NCBI GenBank assembly: GCA_949743895.1
Contig: CATJUX010000029.1
Span: 1 to 18,094 of the forward strand
DNA from: JANFXS01 sp022791155
Lineage (GTDB): Bacteria > Bacillota > Clostridia > Lachnospirales > Anaerotignaceae
DNA: 18,094 nucleotides
Direction of reading: 5' to 3'
The notes below the pieces were generated by a model. It saw only the letters and a list, made by a program, of their open reading frames with translations. It had not been told where the DNA came from and did no database searches. Made by a program: the position numbers and the translations under genes. Below, piece by piece: positions 1 to 7,237 of the stretch. How positions within the stretch are numbered: position 1 is the stretch's first letter; each line of letters begins with the position of its first letter.

Positions 1-354
1 GGAAACGCAACGGGCATGGGCCGCGCTGATGTTGGAACAATGAAATTTTTCAAACAAATTTCATTTGATGACACATATCCCAACGCAGTTACAGACCATG
101 ACAGTTCAGTGTACAAAATCCCTCTCATAGCTGAAAATGAAAAAGAGTGTATTCAAACATCAATGGCAATATGCCTTAATATGGATTTGAATAATCCACG
201 AATAATAATACTTAAAAATTCCCTTGAAATTGAAGATATGCTTATCTCAGAAGCCCTTATTTCAGAAGCAAAATCAAAAGAACAACTGACGATAGTTGGC
301 GATCCTTTTGAACTTGAATTTGACGATAATGGTGATATGGTTACACAAATTTAA
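1..354 (+). CDS. LarA-like (lactate racemase family) protein, C-terminal fragment
   Basis: The reading frame is open from base 1, so this is the 3' end (117 codons plus TAA) of a longer gene beginning outside the window. The ATG at 16 lies inside the conserved stretch GNATGMGRAD and should not be taken as the start. From memory, the fragment matches the C-terminus of LarA-related proteins (nickel-dependent lactate racemase homologues): a GN-x-x-G-hG-x-AD motif, then a TYPNAVT segment, KIPLI, a LKNSLEIEDMLISEAL block and an ending close to ELEFDDNGDMV. LarA enzymes use a nickel-pincer nucleotide to racemise or epimerise 2-hydroxy acids in the cytoplasm, but homologues vary in substrate. The catalytic N-terminal region is not visible, so neither activity nor cofactor can be confirmed. 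An intrinsic terminator follows about 100 bases downstream. Confidence 0.75.
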   Translation, partial: GNATGMGRADVGTMKFFKQISFDDTYPNAVTDHDSSVYKIPLIAENEKECIQTSMAICLNMDLNNPRIIILKNSLEIEDMLISEALISEAKSKEQLTIVGDPFELEFDDNGDMVTQI

Positions 355-765
355 CAAAAAACTTGTCTTATATTTTCATCATTTAGCCCCCACACGCATG
401 CTCCTCATAAATTGTTGGAAAAATGCGTGAGTAAAATACATGATACTTTTATCCTCCAAAGGCTGTAAAAATATATTCAGCCTTTGGTTTTTTTATTTAG
501 TAATGAATAATTTGCACATAAAACATACATATAGCAATTGTTTTTTTAACTAACACTTTATATATAATTCAAAAATTTTTTCAAAAATATATTTAGCATA
601 TGAAGTAATGATCATATTTTCTTTAAGAATCATGTGTTCTTTATGCTCACTGTTCCCAAAATTTTGATATGTGCAAGGAAGTTTGATTATTCTCTAATCC
701 CCCACACATGTAACACATCAAAATACAAGATTCTCAAAAATCACTTCAGTTTGAATTGTCTATTT
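355..765. other. AT-rich convergent spacer
   Basis: This 411-base spacer separates the rightward LarA-like gene from the leftward hydrolase operon. It holds one strong rightward terminator (456-494) and a weaker 7-bp inverted repeat just before it, CACGCAT at 393-399 against ATGCGTG at 423-429. No convincing terminator for the leftward operon is visible, and the two short open frames inside have no ribosome site or recognisable product. I see no RNA gene. Confidence 0.6.
456..494 (+). terminator. Rho-independent terminator of the LarA-like gene
   Basis: A perfect 10-bp stem (CCAAAGGCTG at 456-465 and CAGCCTTTGG at 478-487) closes a 12-base loop and is followed directly by seven T residues at 488-494. 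The T-run is only on the plus-strand side, so it ends the rightward transcript and not the facing operon. Confidence 0.9.
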
Positions 766-1941
766 TTATTTCTGCATATTCAAATAATCCAATGCAAATT
801 TCACAAGTGTTGTTGCCGCATACTCCATGCATTTTTCGTCAATCTGAATTTTTGAGCTATGCAGAGGATATGGCTCAAATTCAGCATCATTTGCCGAACC
901 AATCAATATATATAACGTTGGGCATATGTCGGAATACTTTGAAAAGTCCTCATTAAGCCCGCTTATAGGATATTGTGTCACAGCTTCCTTGCCATAAAGG
1001 CAAGTCACTGTTTTTTCTGCCATTGATGATAGAAACTCATCGTTAATAACAGCTCCGCATCCAGAAGGAAAAACAGAAACATCAGCTATAGCCCGGAATG
1101 CAGCCGCTGTGTTTTCTGCAATTCTTTTAACAGCTTCAGAAACGTGCTTCAGCGCAGCATCAGAATAATAACGGCATGTTCCGCTAAGAGTGGCTTCACC
1201 TGATATAACATTTCTTGCTGTTCCAGAGTTGAATGTTCCTATGGACACCACGGCCATATTGTCAAGGCTGAGTTCGCGGCTTGCAATTGTTTGAAGATTC
1301 ATCAGCACGGCCGCGGCAGCAACGGTTGCATCAACAGTGTCAGATGGCATTCCGCCATGACCGCTTTTCCCTGTTATTTTAATATCCAATACAGCTGATG
1401 CTGCCATTCTTGGGCCGGGTTGAACAGAAATTTTTCCAACCGGCAAATCACTTTTAACATGTATGCCCACTATAGCCGAGCAATCGCTGAGATCACCATT
1501 TTTAATCATGCTTTCGGCACCGCTTGGCAAACATTCTTCCGAAGGTTGAAATATAAATTTGATTGTACCATTAAATTCATTTTTGTGATTATTCAATATT
1601 TTGAGAGCTGCCATGAGCGACGCTGTGTGAGCATCATGACCACAGGCATGCATAACGCCATCTGAAACAGAGCTATACGGAAGCTTAGTTTCCTCATGAA
1701 CAGGTAAAGCATCCATATCGCCTCTTAATCCAATCACTTTTCCTTTAAGCTTGCCATGTATCATGGCGATAACTCCTGTTTCAGCCGGCCGCACATATTC
1801 TATTCCCATTTTCTCAAGCTCGCTTATAATCAGTGCTGTGGTTTCATATTCCTTGCTGCTCAATTCCGGATGCTTGTGTATATTGCGCCTCAATTCAACT
1901 ATCTCATTTTCTATGGCCAAAAATTCTCTATCAATGTCCAT
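766..1941 (-). CDS. M20D family N-acyl-amino-acid amidohydrolase
   Basis: This 391-residue cytoplasmic metallohydrolase has the usual length for the M20D group (hippurate, N-acetyl-diaminopimelate and IAA-amino-acid hydrolases). These enzymes cleave the amide bond of N-acylated amino acids or small peptides with two divalent metals. Visible motifs are RGDMDALPV at 73-81, HACGHDAHTA at 98-107, QPSEE at 132-136, a GIH at 159-161 and PLHS at 359-362. Expected metal ligands are C100, H102, E136, H161 and H361, with E135 as the catalytic base; all are present. The lid domain starts near 180 with GHGGMPS at 194-200. No signal peptide is present. The ATG is preceded by a GGGGG ribosome site, 18 bases after the stop of the amidohydrolase gene, so it is the last gene of the importer operon. 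This suggests it processes the imported compound. The acyl group and amino acid are unknown. Confidence 0.9.
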   Translation of the reverse strand: MDIDREFLAIENEIVELRRNIHKHPELSSKEYETTALIISELEKMGIEYVRPAETGVIAMIHGKLKGKVIGLRGDMDALPVHEETKLPYSSVSDGVMHACGHDAHTASLMAALKILNNHKNEFNGTIKFIFQPSEECLPSGAESMIKNGDLSDCSAIVGIHVKSDLPVGKISVQPGPRMAASAVLDIKITGKSGHGGMPSDTVDATVAAAAVLMNLQTIASRELSLDNMAVVSIGTFNSGTARNVISGEATLSGTCRYYSDAALKHVSEAVKRIAENTAAAFRAIADVSVFPSGCGAVINDEFLSSMAEKTVTCLYGKEAVTQYPISGLNEDFSKYSDICPTLYILIGSANDAEFEPYPLHSSKIQIDEKCMEYAATTLVKFALDYLNMQK

Positions 1942-1959
1942 TTGTGTTCCCCCATCACA

Positions 1960-3222
1960 TCATTCGTTATAAGAAACAACTTTTCCTTTTTTAATAACAA
2001 AGTCTGGTTTTTTTATGGCCTCAGCAATGCTATCAGCAGGATCCTTTTTCAAAAGAAGCATATCTGCTTGTTTTCCCGCTTCTATGGAACCAACAGTTTT
2101 GTCAATGCCCAAAGCAACAGCGCTTCTTAGTGTTGAAGCATGCAACAATTCCATTGAATCAGCCCCATTATGTTCCATTACATATAAATTGTCATAATAG
2201 CCTTCCTTAAACCCAGCAGCACGCCATCCGGCATCTGTTCCTACAATATATGGAACCCCTCTTTCAACCTGAAATCTAAAACTTTCAACCGTGAGCTTGT
2301 CATAATTTATATAAGAATTATAGCTCTCTCTTTCTGCAAATGATGCTGTTCCGGCTTCCACAAGCCGGCCTAAAGACTCAATCTGACCTTTAACACAACA
2401 AATTGTGTGATCAACATATATATTTCTATCCACAATTCTTTGAACAACTTCTTCATCTAAAATGTTTTTGGAACTGTCAGCTGTGCAAAGCACAGTGTGT
2501 TCAATTGTGTCAACATTCATTTTGGAAAGTTTTTCTGTCATGTCAAATGTGCAGCTATGAATCGCTATTTTCATGCCGCGCAAATGTGCCTCATCAATTG
2601 CGGCCTGAACTTCCTCATCGCTGAACGTCAGTGTTTTAGTCACGCCCATCGTTCCTCCATATGTGCCCATAAGCTTGACAAAGTCAGCGCCAGCCTTTTG
2701 CTGTTCGCGTATCTTTTTGCGGATCTCCCACGGCCCGTCGGCCTCACCGCCCATATATGCACAGTGTCCGCCAGTGCATGTGAGCGGCGCTCCACACGTG
2801 AGTATATCGGGGCCGACAATGCGCTGATTTTTAATTGAGTTTTTCACATTTAGGGCGGCATTGTTCAGTGTTCCGCAATCTCTCAGTGTTGTAATGCCTT
2901 GCGAAAGCGCCGTCATTGCGTTTCTATATGCCATTATATTTATTTCGCCCTCAGCCCAGTCACGAACAAAATATTCGCCAAATATATTGCCCCATGTGTT
3001 GTTTCCCGGAAACATAAGGTGAACATGGCAGTCTATGAGTCCAGGCATCATATAATATTCAGAATAGTCAACAACATCGATGTTCCCTTCCCTGTTCATT
3101 GCTTCAAATTCGCTGTTCAAAACAACATTTTTAATAACTTCTTCGTCAACGATAACAACAACATTGTCAAAGGATTGTCCCATAACACCTGTATATAGTT
3201 TTTTTATTTTAAATGCTTTCAT
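1960..3222 (-). CDS. Metal-dependent amidohydrolase (imidazolonepropionase/prolidase-like)
   Basis: A 420-residue amidohydrolase-superfamily protein. The open frame extends 64 codons further upstream, but ATG 3222 is chosen because it has a strong AAGGGGGG site ten bases upstream and starts the normal beta-sandwich (MKAFKIKKLYTG); the upstream extension overlaps the preceding ATPase gene and is not family-like. Landmarks are GLIDCHVHL at 61-69 (H66 and H68), DFVKLMG at 180-186 (K183, the likely carboxylated metal-bridging lysine), AIHSCT at 220-225 (H222), TIEHT at 239-243 (H242) and VGTDAGW at 327-333 (D330). The C-terminus returns to the sandwich with GKQADMLLLKKDP. This is the complete binuclear metal site of the group that includes imidazolonepropionase-like and Xaa-Pro (dipeptide or carboxamide) hydrolases. 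Its place between the importer and an M20D hydrolase suggests a catabolic step on the imported amide. The substrate is not predictable from sequence alone. Confidence 0.88.
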   Translation of the reverse strand: MKAFKIKKLYTGVMGQSFDNVVVIVDEEVIKNVVLNSEFEAMNREGNIDVVDYSEYYMMPGLIDCHVHLMFPGNNTWGNIFGEYFVRDWAEGEINIMAYRNAMTALSQGITTLRDCGTLNNAALNVKNSIKNQRIVGPDILTCGAPLTCTGGHCAYMGGEADGPWEIRKKIREQQKAGADFVKLMGTYGGTMGVTKTLTFSDEEVQAAIDEAHLRGMKIAIHSCTFDMTEKLSKMNVDTIEHTVLCTADSSKNILDEEVVQRIVDRNIYVDHTICCVKGQIESLGRLVEAGTASFAERESYNSYINYDKLTVESFRFQVERGVPYIVGTDAGWRAAGFKEGYYDNLYVMEHNGADSMELLHASTLRSAVALGIDKTVGSIEAGKQADMLLLKKDPADSIAEAIKKPDFVIKKGKVVSYNE

Positions 3223-3232
3223 AAAGCTAAAT

Positions 3233-3240
3233 CCCCCCTT
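3233..3240 (-). promoter_or_regulatory. Ribosome binding site fixing the amidohydrolase start
   Basis: Read on the minus strand this is AAGGGGGG, ten bases before ATG 3222. It decides between this start and the longer open frame reaching 3414, which runs into the upstream ATPase gene. Confidence 0.8.
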
Positions 3241-3262
3241 TTTGTATTTGCCAATAAAGTGG

Positions 3263-3292
3263 AAATAGTCATGCTTATAAGCACGACTATTT
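3263..3292 (-). repeat. Intercistronic stem-loop between ATPase and amidohydrolase genes
   Basis: A 30-base inverted repeat. In the minus-strand transcript it folds as a 13-bp stem closed by a UAUA loop; the one imperfect position is a G-U pair on the minus strand, whereas on the plus strand it would be an A-C mismatch. That asymmetry favours a role in the operon RNA. The following bases (UUUCCACUUUAUU) are not a clean U-run, so it is more likely a partial terminator, processing site or 3'-end stabiliser than a full stop. The near-perfect symmetry would also allow protein binding to DNA. Confidence 0.7.
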
Positions 3293-3302
3293 TTATATAT
3301 AA

Positions 3303-4250
3303 TCAATAATATAATACACAGGCAACCTTGTGTGTTGGCGTAACCTGAATTTCTCTGATTTTTTCTCCTGTACATTCTGGTTTCGCATATGGGCATCTCG
3401 GCGCAAAACGACAACCAGGAGCCGGATCTATAGGGCTTTTGATCTCGCCCTTTATTATGTTTTGTTTCTTTTTGGCACCAAGCTCTGGAATTGGAATAGC
3501 ATCAAGCAGTGCTTTTGTATATGGATGAAGTGGATTTTCATAAAGGTCATCTGTTTCAGACTGTTCTATACATTCTCCAAGATACATAACCATAATGCTT
3601 TGGCTTATGTGCTTAACAACGCTGAGGTCATGTGTTATGAACATATATGCCAAATTATGCTTCTCCTGAAGATCCATAAGCAGATTAAGTATCTGTGCCT
3701 GTATTGAAACGTCAAGTGCCGAAACAGGCTCATCGCATACTATAAACTTTGGATCCAGTGCAAGTGCACGGGCAACGCCGATCCTCTGACGGCGGCCACC
3801 ATCAAGCTCATGAGGATATGCATTATAGAAACGTGAAGCAAGCCCAACAGTGTCCATAAGCTCCTTGACTCTTTCCTCGCGAGCTTTTTTGTTTGTCTCT
3901 GTTTTACAGACGATCATAGGTTCTGCAATAATTTGAGAAATGGACATACGAGGATTGATTGATGAATATGGATCTTGAAATATCATCTGAGCATCCTTGC
4001 GAAAATGCTTAAGCTGTTTTTTGTTGAATGTGTTAATATCTTCGCCATTGAAAAAAGCTTTTCCGCCAGTTGGGTTTATAAGACGAATTAACGTTCTTCC
4101 CAAAGTGGATTTTCCACAGCCTGATTCCCCAACAACTCCAAGGGTTTTTCCCTCAGGTATAACAAGGTTTATGTCGTCAACGGCGTGAAGCATTCCACGT
4201 GGCGTTTTGAAATATTTTTTCAAGCCTTCAGTGTAAATTAAATCACTCAT
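3303..4250 (-). CDS. dppF: Oligopeptide/dipeptide ABC transporter ATP-binding protein (DppF/OppF type)
   Basis: A 315-residue cytoplasmic ATPase that pairs with the DppD-type ATPase to drive import. Start ATG 4250 is chosen over the open frame reaching 4286 because it overlaps the upstream stop as ATGA and has AGGAGG nine bases ahead. Landmarks: Walker A GESGCGKST at 41-49, Q-loop Q92, signature at 149-154, Walker B FIVCDE at 169-174, D-loop SALD at 177-180 and switch H207. The signature reads LDGGRRQR instead of LSGGQRQR; Asp replaces the serine that normally contacts ATP. The C-terminal oligo_HPY tail (LHPYT, then GCRFAPRCP) has C280, C286, C293 and C311. This is the four-cysteine arrangement reported to hold an iron-sulphur cluster in some DppD/DppF proteins. 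Followed after an 80-base gap with a stem-loop by the amidohydrolase gene. Confidence 0.92.
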   Translation of the reverse strand: MSDLIYTEGLKKYFKTPRGMLHAVDDINLVIPEGKTLGVVGESGCGKSTLGRTLIRLINPTGGKAFFNGEDINTFNKKQLKHFRKDAQMIFQDPYSSINPRMSISQIIAEPMIVCKTETNKKAREERVKELMDTVGLASRFYNAYPHELDGGRRQRIGVARALALDPKFIVCDEPVSALDVSIQAQILNLLMDLQEKHNLAYMFITHDLSVVKHISQSIMVMYLGECIEQSETDDLYENPLHPYTKALLDAIPIPELGAKKKQNIIKGEIKSPIDPAPGCRFAPRCPYAKPECTGEKIREIQVTPTHKVACVLYY

Positions 4251-5239
4251 GCATTTGTTCCTCCTTTTGACGTGAATAGATGACATTTGATCATGTGTTT
4301 ATCGTTCATCATTACGCATGGAGGCTCCTCTGTTTTGCAGATATCCATACAGTTTGGGCACCGTGGATTGAAAGTGCATCCTTTAGGCAAGTTTGCAGGG
4401 TCTGGCATCAGGCCATCGATAGGTTTAAGGCGCGATGTTTTAACCTTAAGGTTAGGAATTGAAGCAAAAAGGCCAACAGTATATGGATGATGATTATCGC
4501 CGCCGAATATATCCTCAACAGTTCCATTTTCGATGATTGAACCAGCATACATAACGGCAACATCTTCGCATGTTTCTGCAACAATGCCTAAGTCATGTGT
4601 AACAAGTATCATAGCAGTGTTAAGGTGTTCCTTAAGATCGTTCATGAGCTTAAGAACCTGTGCCTGAATTGTAACGTCTAGTGCCGTTGTCGGTTCATCT
4701 GCAAGCAAAAGTTTTGGTTCGCATGCAAGAGCCATAGCAATAACAACACGCTGTTTCATGCCACCGGAAAACTGGTGAGGATATTCGCTTTTGCGCTCAC
4801 GAGGAAGGCCAACCAGTTCCAAAAGTTCTTCAACTCTTGCTTCAACCTCTTTTTCATTTTTATATATTCCATGGTATCTAAGGGCCTCGCCAATTTGATC
4901 ACCAACAGTATAAACTGGGTTAAGGCTTGACAGAGGGTCTTGGAAAATCATGGCAATGTCGTTGCCACGTATCTGACGCATCTCTTCTTCTGGCAAGGCA
5001 AGAATGTTTTTGCCGTCAAAATATATTTCGCCTTTCGAAATCTCACCAATTTTGTCAGGAAGAAGTCTCAATATACTAAGACATGTGGTTGTTTTTCCAG
5101 CTCCTGTTTCACCAACCAATCCCAATGTTCTTCCTTTGCTTAGCGAAAGCGTGAGATCGTTTACAGCATAAACGGTGTCCTCGTCTGTATTATATTGTGT
5201 ATATAAGCCCTTTATATCTAACAATTTTTCATCTGCCAC
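4247..5239 (-). CDS. dppD: Oligopeptide/dipeptide ABC transporter ATP-binding protein (DppD/OppD type)
   Basis: A 330-residue ATPase, the partner of the DppF-type subunit. The start is GTG 5239, supported by AGGAGA eight bases upstream; the nearby ATG at 5232 is out of frame. Landmarks: Walker A GETGAGKTT at 43-51, Q-loop Q100, signature FSGGMKQR at 157-164, Walker B LLLADE at 177-182, D-loop TALD at 185-188 and switch H215. The C-terminal oligo_HPY extension has HHPYT at 250-254 and a cysteine-rich tail (C288, C294, C297, C301, C308 and C319), which fits the cluster-binding tail known in this family with additional cysteines. It follows the DppC-type gene after 20 bases and overlaps the next ATPase gene by four bases (ATGA), indicating translational coupling. 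Choice of dpp over opp names reflects family level only; the cargo is not known. Confidence 0.92.
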   Translation of the reverse strand: MADEKLLDIKGLYTQYNTDEDTVYAVNDLTLSLSKGRTLGLVGETGAGKTTTCLSILRLLPDKIGEISKGEIYFDGKNILALPEEEMRQIRGNDIAMIFQDPLSSLNPVYTVGDQIGEALRYHGIYKNEKEVEARVEELLELVGLPRERKSEYPHQFSGGMKQRVVIAMALACEPKLLLADEPTTALDVTIQAQVLKLMNDLKEHLNTAMILVTHDLGIVAETCEDVAVMYAGSIIENGTVEDIFGGDNHHPYTVGLFASIPNLKVKTSRLKPIDGLMPDPANLPKGCTFNPRCPNCMDICKTEEPPCVMMNDKHMIKCHLFTSKGGTNA

Positions 5240-5259
5240 GGCTTTTATCTCCTCTCATA

Positions 5260-6147
5260 TCAGTTCTTCATTTTTGGATCCAGAGCATCGCGCAGACCAT
5301 CGCCAATAAGAGTCAGCGACATAACCGTAAGAACAATTGCAATGCCGGGTGCATATACCAAATATGGATAGTTTATCATTTGAGTTTTGGCTTCAGAAAG
5401 CATTGCACCCCATTCAGGGTTAGGAGGCTGTATGCCAAGGCCAATAAAGCTCATTGATGCTACAGAAATGATGCTTCTTGCAACCGACAACGTACCTTCA
5501 ACAATCATAGGGCCTACGGCGTTGGGTATAATATGCCTGAACATTATACGCGCGTCACTGGTTCCGCAGCTTATGGCTGCTTCAACAAACTCCTGATTTT
5601 TCAGCGAAAGCACAGATGAACGTACAATACGTGACATCTTAGGCATTGTGCTTATTCCAAGTGCAAGCATAAGGTTTGGAATGCTGTTGCCAAATGCAGA
5701 AACAAGAGCAATGGCCAAAAGTGTTCCAGGGATTGCAAGGAACATATCGCACAAACGCATTAATATGTTATCTACAACGCTTCCCTCGTAATAGCCAGAA
5801 ATTGAACCGATTATGGCTCCGCCGCCCAACGAAATGGCAACGACGCCCAAACCAACGAACATAGAAACTCTTGAACCCCAAAGTATACGTTTGAATATGT
5901 CACGCCCAAACTGGTCTGTGCCCAAAATGTGCTGGGCACTGGGGCCATTGAAACGTATCGAAATGTCCTGGGCAATTATATCGCTTTCGTAGTTAAGAAT
6001 AAATGGAGATATAAATGCAACCAAAACCAACAGACCAAATATTATGAGGCCGGCCACAGCCATTTTATTTTTGCAAAATCTAAACCATATAGAAGCAATT
6101 TGGCCCCTTCTTTTAACTTCTCCTGTTTCAGTTACTTTTTTAGCCAT
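5260..6147 (-). CDS. dppC: Dipeptide-type ABC transporter permease (DppC)
   Basis: A 295-residue inner-membrane permease that pairs with the DppB-type subunit to form the channel. It begins with a basic cytoplasmic stretch and a first membrane helix near 29-50 (OppC_N region), then an extracytoplasmic segment carrying ILGTDQFGRDIFKR at 74-87, typical of DppC/OppC/NikC. The remaining helices follow, with the cytoplasmic EAA loop at 189-209 (EAAISCG, HIIPN), which docks on the ATPases. The C-terminal GDGLRDALDP is also family-standard. The start overlaps the end of the DppB-type gene by eight bases, so the two permeases are translationally coupled. Length is normal and no key segment is missing. 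Confidence 0.93.
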   Translation of the reverse strand: MAKKVTETGEVKRRGQIASIWFRFCKNKMAVAGLIIFGLLVLVAFISPFILNYESDIIAQDISIRFNGPSAQHILGTDQFGRDIFKRILWGSRVSMFVGLGVVAISLGGGAIIGSISGYYEGSVVDNILMRLCDMFLAIPGTLLAIALVSAFGNSIPNLMLALGISTMPKMSRIVRSSVLSLKNQEFVEAAISCGTSDARIMFRHIIPNAVGPMIVEGTLSVARSIISVASMSFIGLGIQPPNPEWGAMLSEAKTQMINYPYLVYAPGIAIVLTVMSLTLIGDGLRDALDPKMKN

Positions 6148-7102
6148 TTGCCTTCACCGCCTTTTTCTTTGATGTGGCAAACTGTGCACGAAGACGTGGA
6201 TCTATGTATGCATAGAGTATGTCTGTAGCAAGGTTGATGAGTGATGAAAGCATTGCTATAAACATTACGCAACCTATTACAATTGGAACGTCTTTAAGTC
6301 TTATGGACTGTATCATAAGAGAACCTATTCCCGGAATGCCGAAAACCTGTTCAATTACAATTGTTCCACCAAGCTGCCAACCCATATTAACGCCAACAAG
6401 AGTTACAATAGGCATGAGGGCATTTTTGAATATGTGTTTAAATATTACATCCTTTTCTGGAACACCCTTCGCTCTTGCCGTACGAATATAATCCATTCTC
6501 GAAACTTCCAGCATAGATGAGCGCGACATACGTATTGTATTTGCCAAATAGTTGGCCGCGGCTGTGAAACCGGGCAGTATATAATGCTTCCATGAAGTGG
6601 CACCTGAAATAGGGAGTATTCTCAATTTAACTGCAAAAAGAATTATAAGCATAAGTCCAAGCCAGAAATCAGGCATTGAAGTGAGCGCCAATGTAAATGC
6701 CGTTATGACATTATCAGTTTTGCTATACTGTTTGATAGCCGACAAAATTCCAAGAAGCACACCAAGTATTGATGAAATCGCAATTGCAGTGAAAGCAAGT
6801 CTTACAGTGTAGTTAAATCTCTGAAAAACTTCAGTGAATACAGGGTTTTTGGTGCGGTATGAAAAACCGAAATCGCCATGGAAAATAATGTTGCCCATGT
6901 ACCTGAAATAGCGTTCAAAAAATCCTCCATTAAGCCCAAGCTCCTCCCTAAGAATTTCAACAGCCTCAGGGTTTGAACTGTCACCCAAAAGAAGCGATGC
7001 AGCGTCGCCTGGAGTTAAATTCATTATAGCAAAGAGGATGAACGATATGCCAAGAAGAACAGGTATGAGCATAAGCAGTCTTTTTATAATAAATTTTGAC
7101 AT
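6140..7102 (-). CDS. dppB: Dipeptide-type ABC transporter permease (DppB)
   Basis: A 320-residue inner-membrane permease. It has the N-terminal helix KRLLMLIPVLLGISFILF of the DppB family, LTPGD at 29-33, and an EELGL-x-GDFGFSY extracytoplasmic region. The helices from about 100 onward include MPDFWLGL at 143-150. The EAA loop lies at 207-227 (RTARAKG, HIFKN), and the protein ends with IDPRLR. Start ATG 7102 has an AAAGGAT ribosome site. It lies 135 bases after the binding-protein gene, and that gap contains a strong stem-loop at 7142-7168, so membrane components may be made at lower levels than the binding protein. It overlaps the next permease by eight bases. Confidence 0.93.
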   Translation of the reverse strand: MSKFIIKRLLMLIPVLLGISFILFAIMNLTPGDAASLLLGDSSNPEAVEILREELGLNGGFFERYFRYMGNIIFHGDFGFSYRTKNPVFTEVFQRFNYTVRLAFTAIAISSILGVLLGILSAIKQYSKTDNVITAFTLALTSMPDFWLGLMLIILFAVKLRILPISGATSWKHYILPGFTAAANYLANTIRMSRSSMLEVSRMDYIRTARAKGVPEKDVIFKHIFKNALMPIVTLVGVNMGWQLGGTIVIEQVFGIPGIGSLMIQSIRLKDVPIVIGCVMFIAMLSSLINLATDILYAYIDPRLRAQFATSKKKAVKANG

Positions 7103-7141
7103 ATAATTATCCTTTCATAATAAAATTTGTGATATGCAATA

Positions 7142-7168
7142 CCGGCAAGCGGTTATTCCGCTTGCCGG
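7142..7168 (-). repeat. GC-rich intercistronic stem-loop between binding protein and permease
   Basis: A perfect 11-bp stem (CCGGCAAGCGG at 7142-7152 with CCGCTTGCCGG at 7158-7168) and a five-base loop. It is much richer in G and C than its surroundings. In the leftward transcript it is followed by UAUUGCAU, not a U-run, so it is not a complete terminator. Position between binding protein and permeases is where importer operons often carry an RNA structure that protects the upstream message or attenuates downstream expression. Confidence 0.8.
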
Positions 7169-7237
7169 CAAACTGTTTTATAAAGCTATATAAAAGCTAT
7201 TTGCAAGCAGCGTTCTCAAAACCGGAAACAGTTCGCG

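Noticed and set aside
387..707. CCCCCACAC repeated at 387-395 and 699-707
   Set aside because: A nine-base direct repeat with two copies and unlike flanks; too short to call an attachment site or element end.
634..956. Short plus-strand open frames in the spacer and the end of the M20D gene
   Set aside because: Low-complexity, Phe/Cys-rich translations without a ribosome site; one overlaps the M20D gene antisense.
3223..3414. 64-codon N-terminal extension of the amidohydrolase
   Set aside because: It runs into the preceding ATPase gene in another frame, does not resemble the family, and a strong ribosome site supports ATG 3222.
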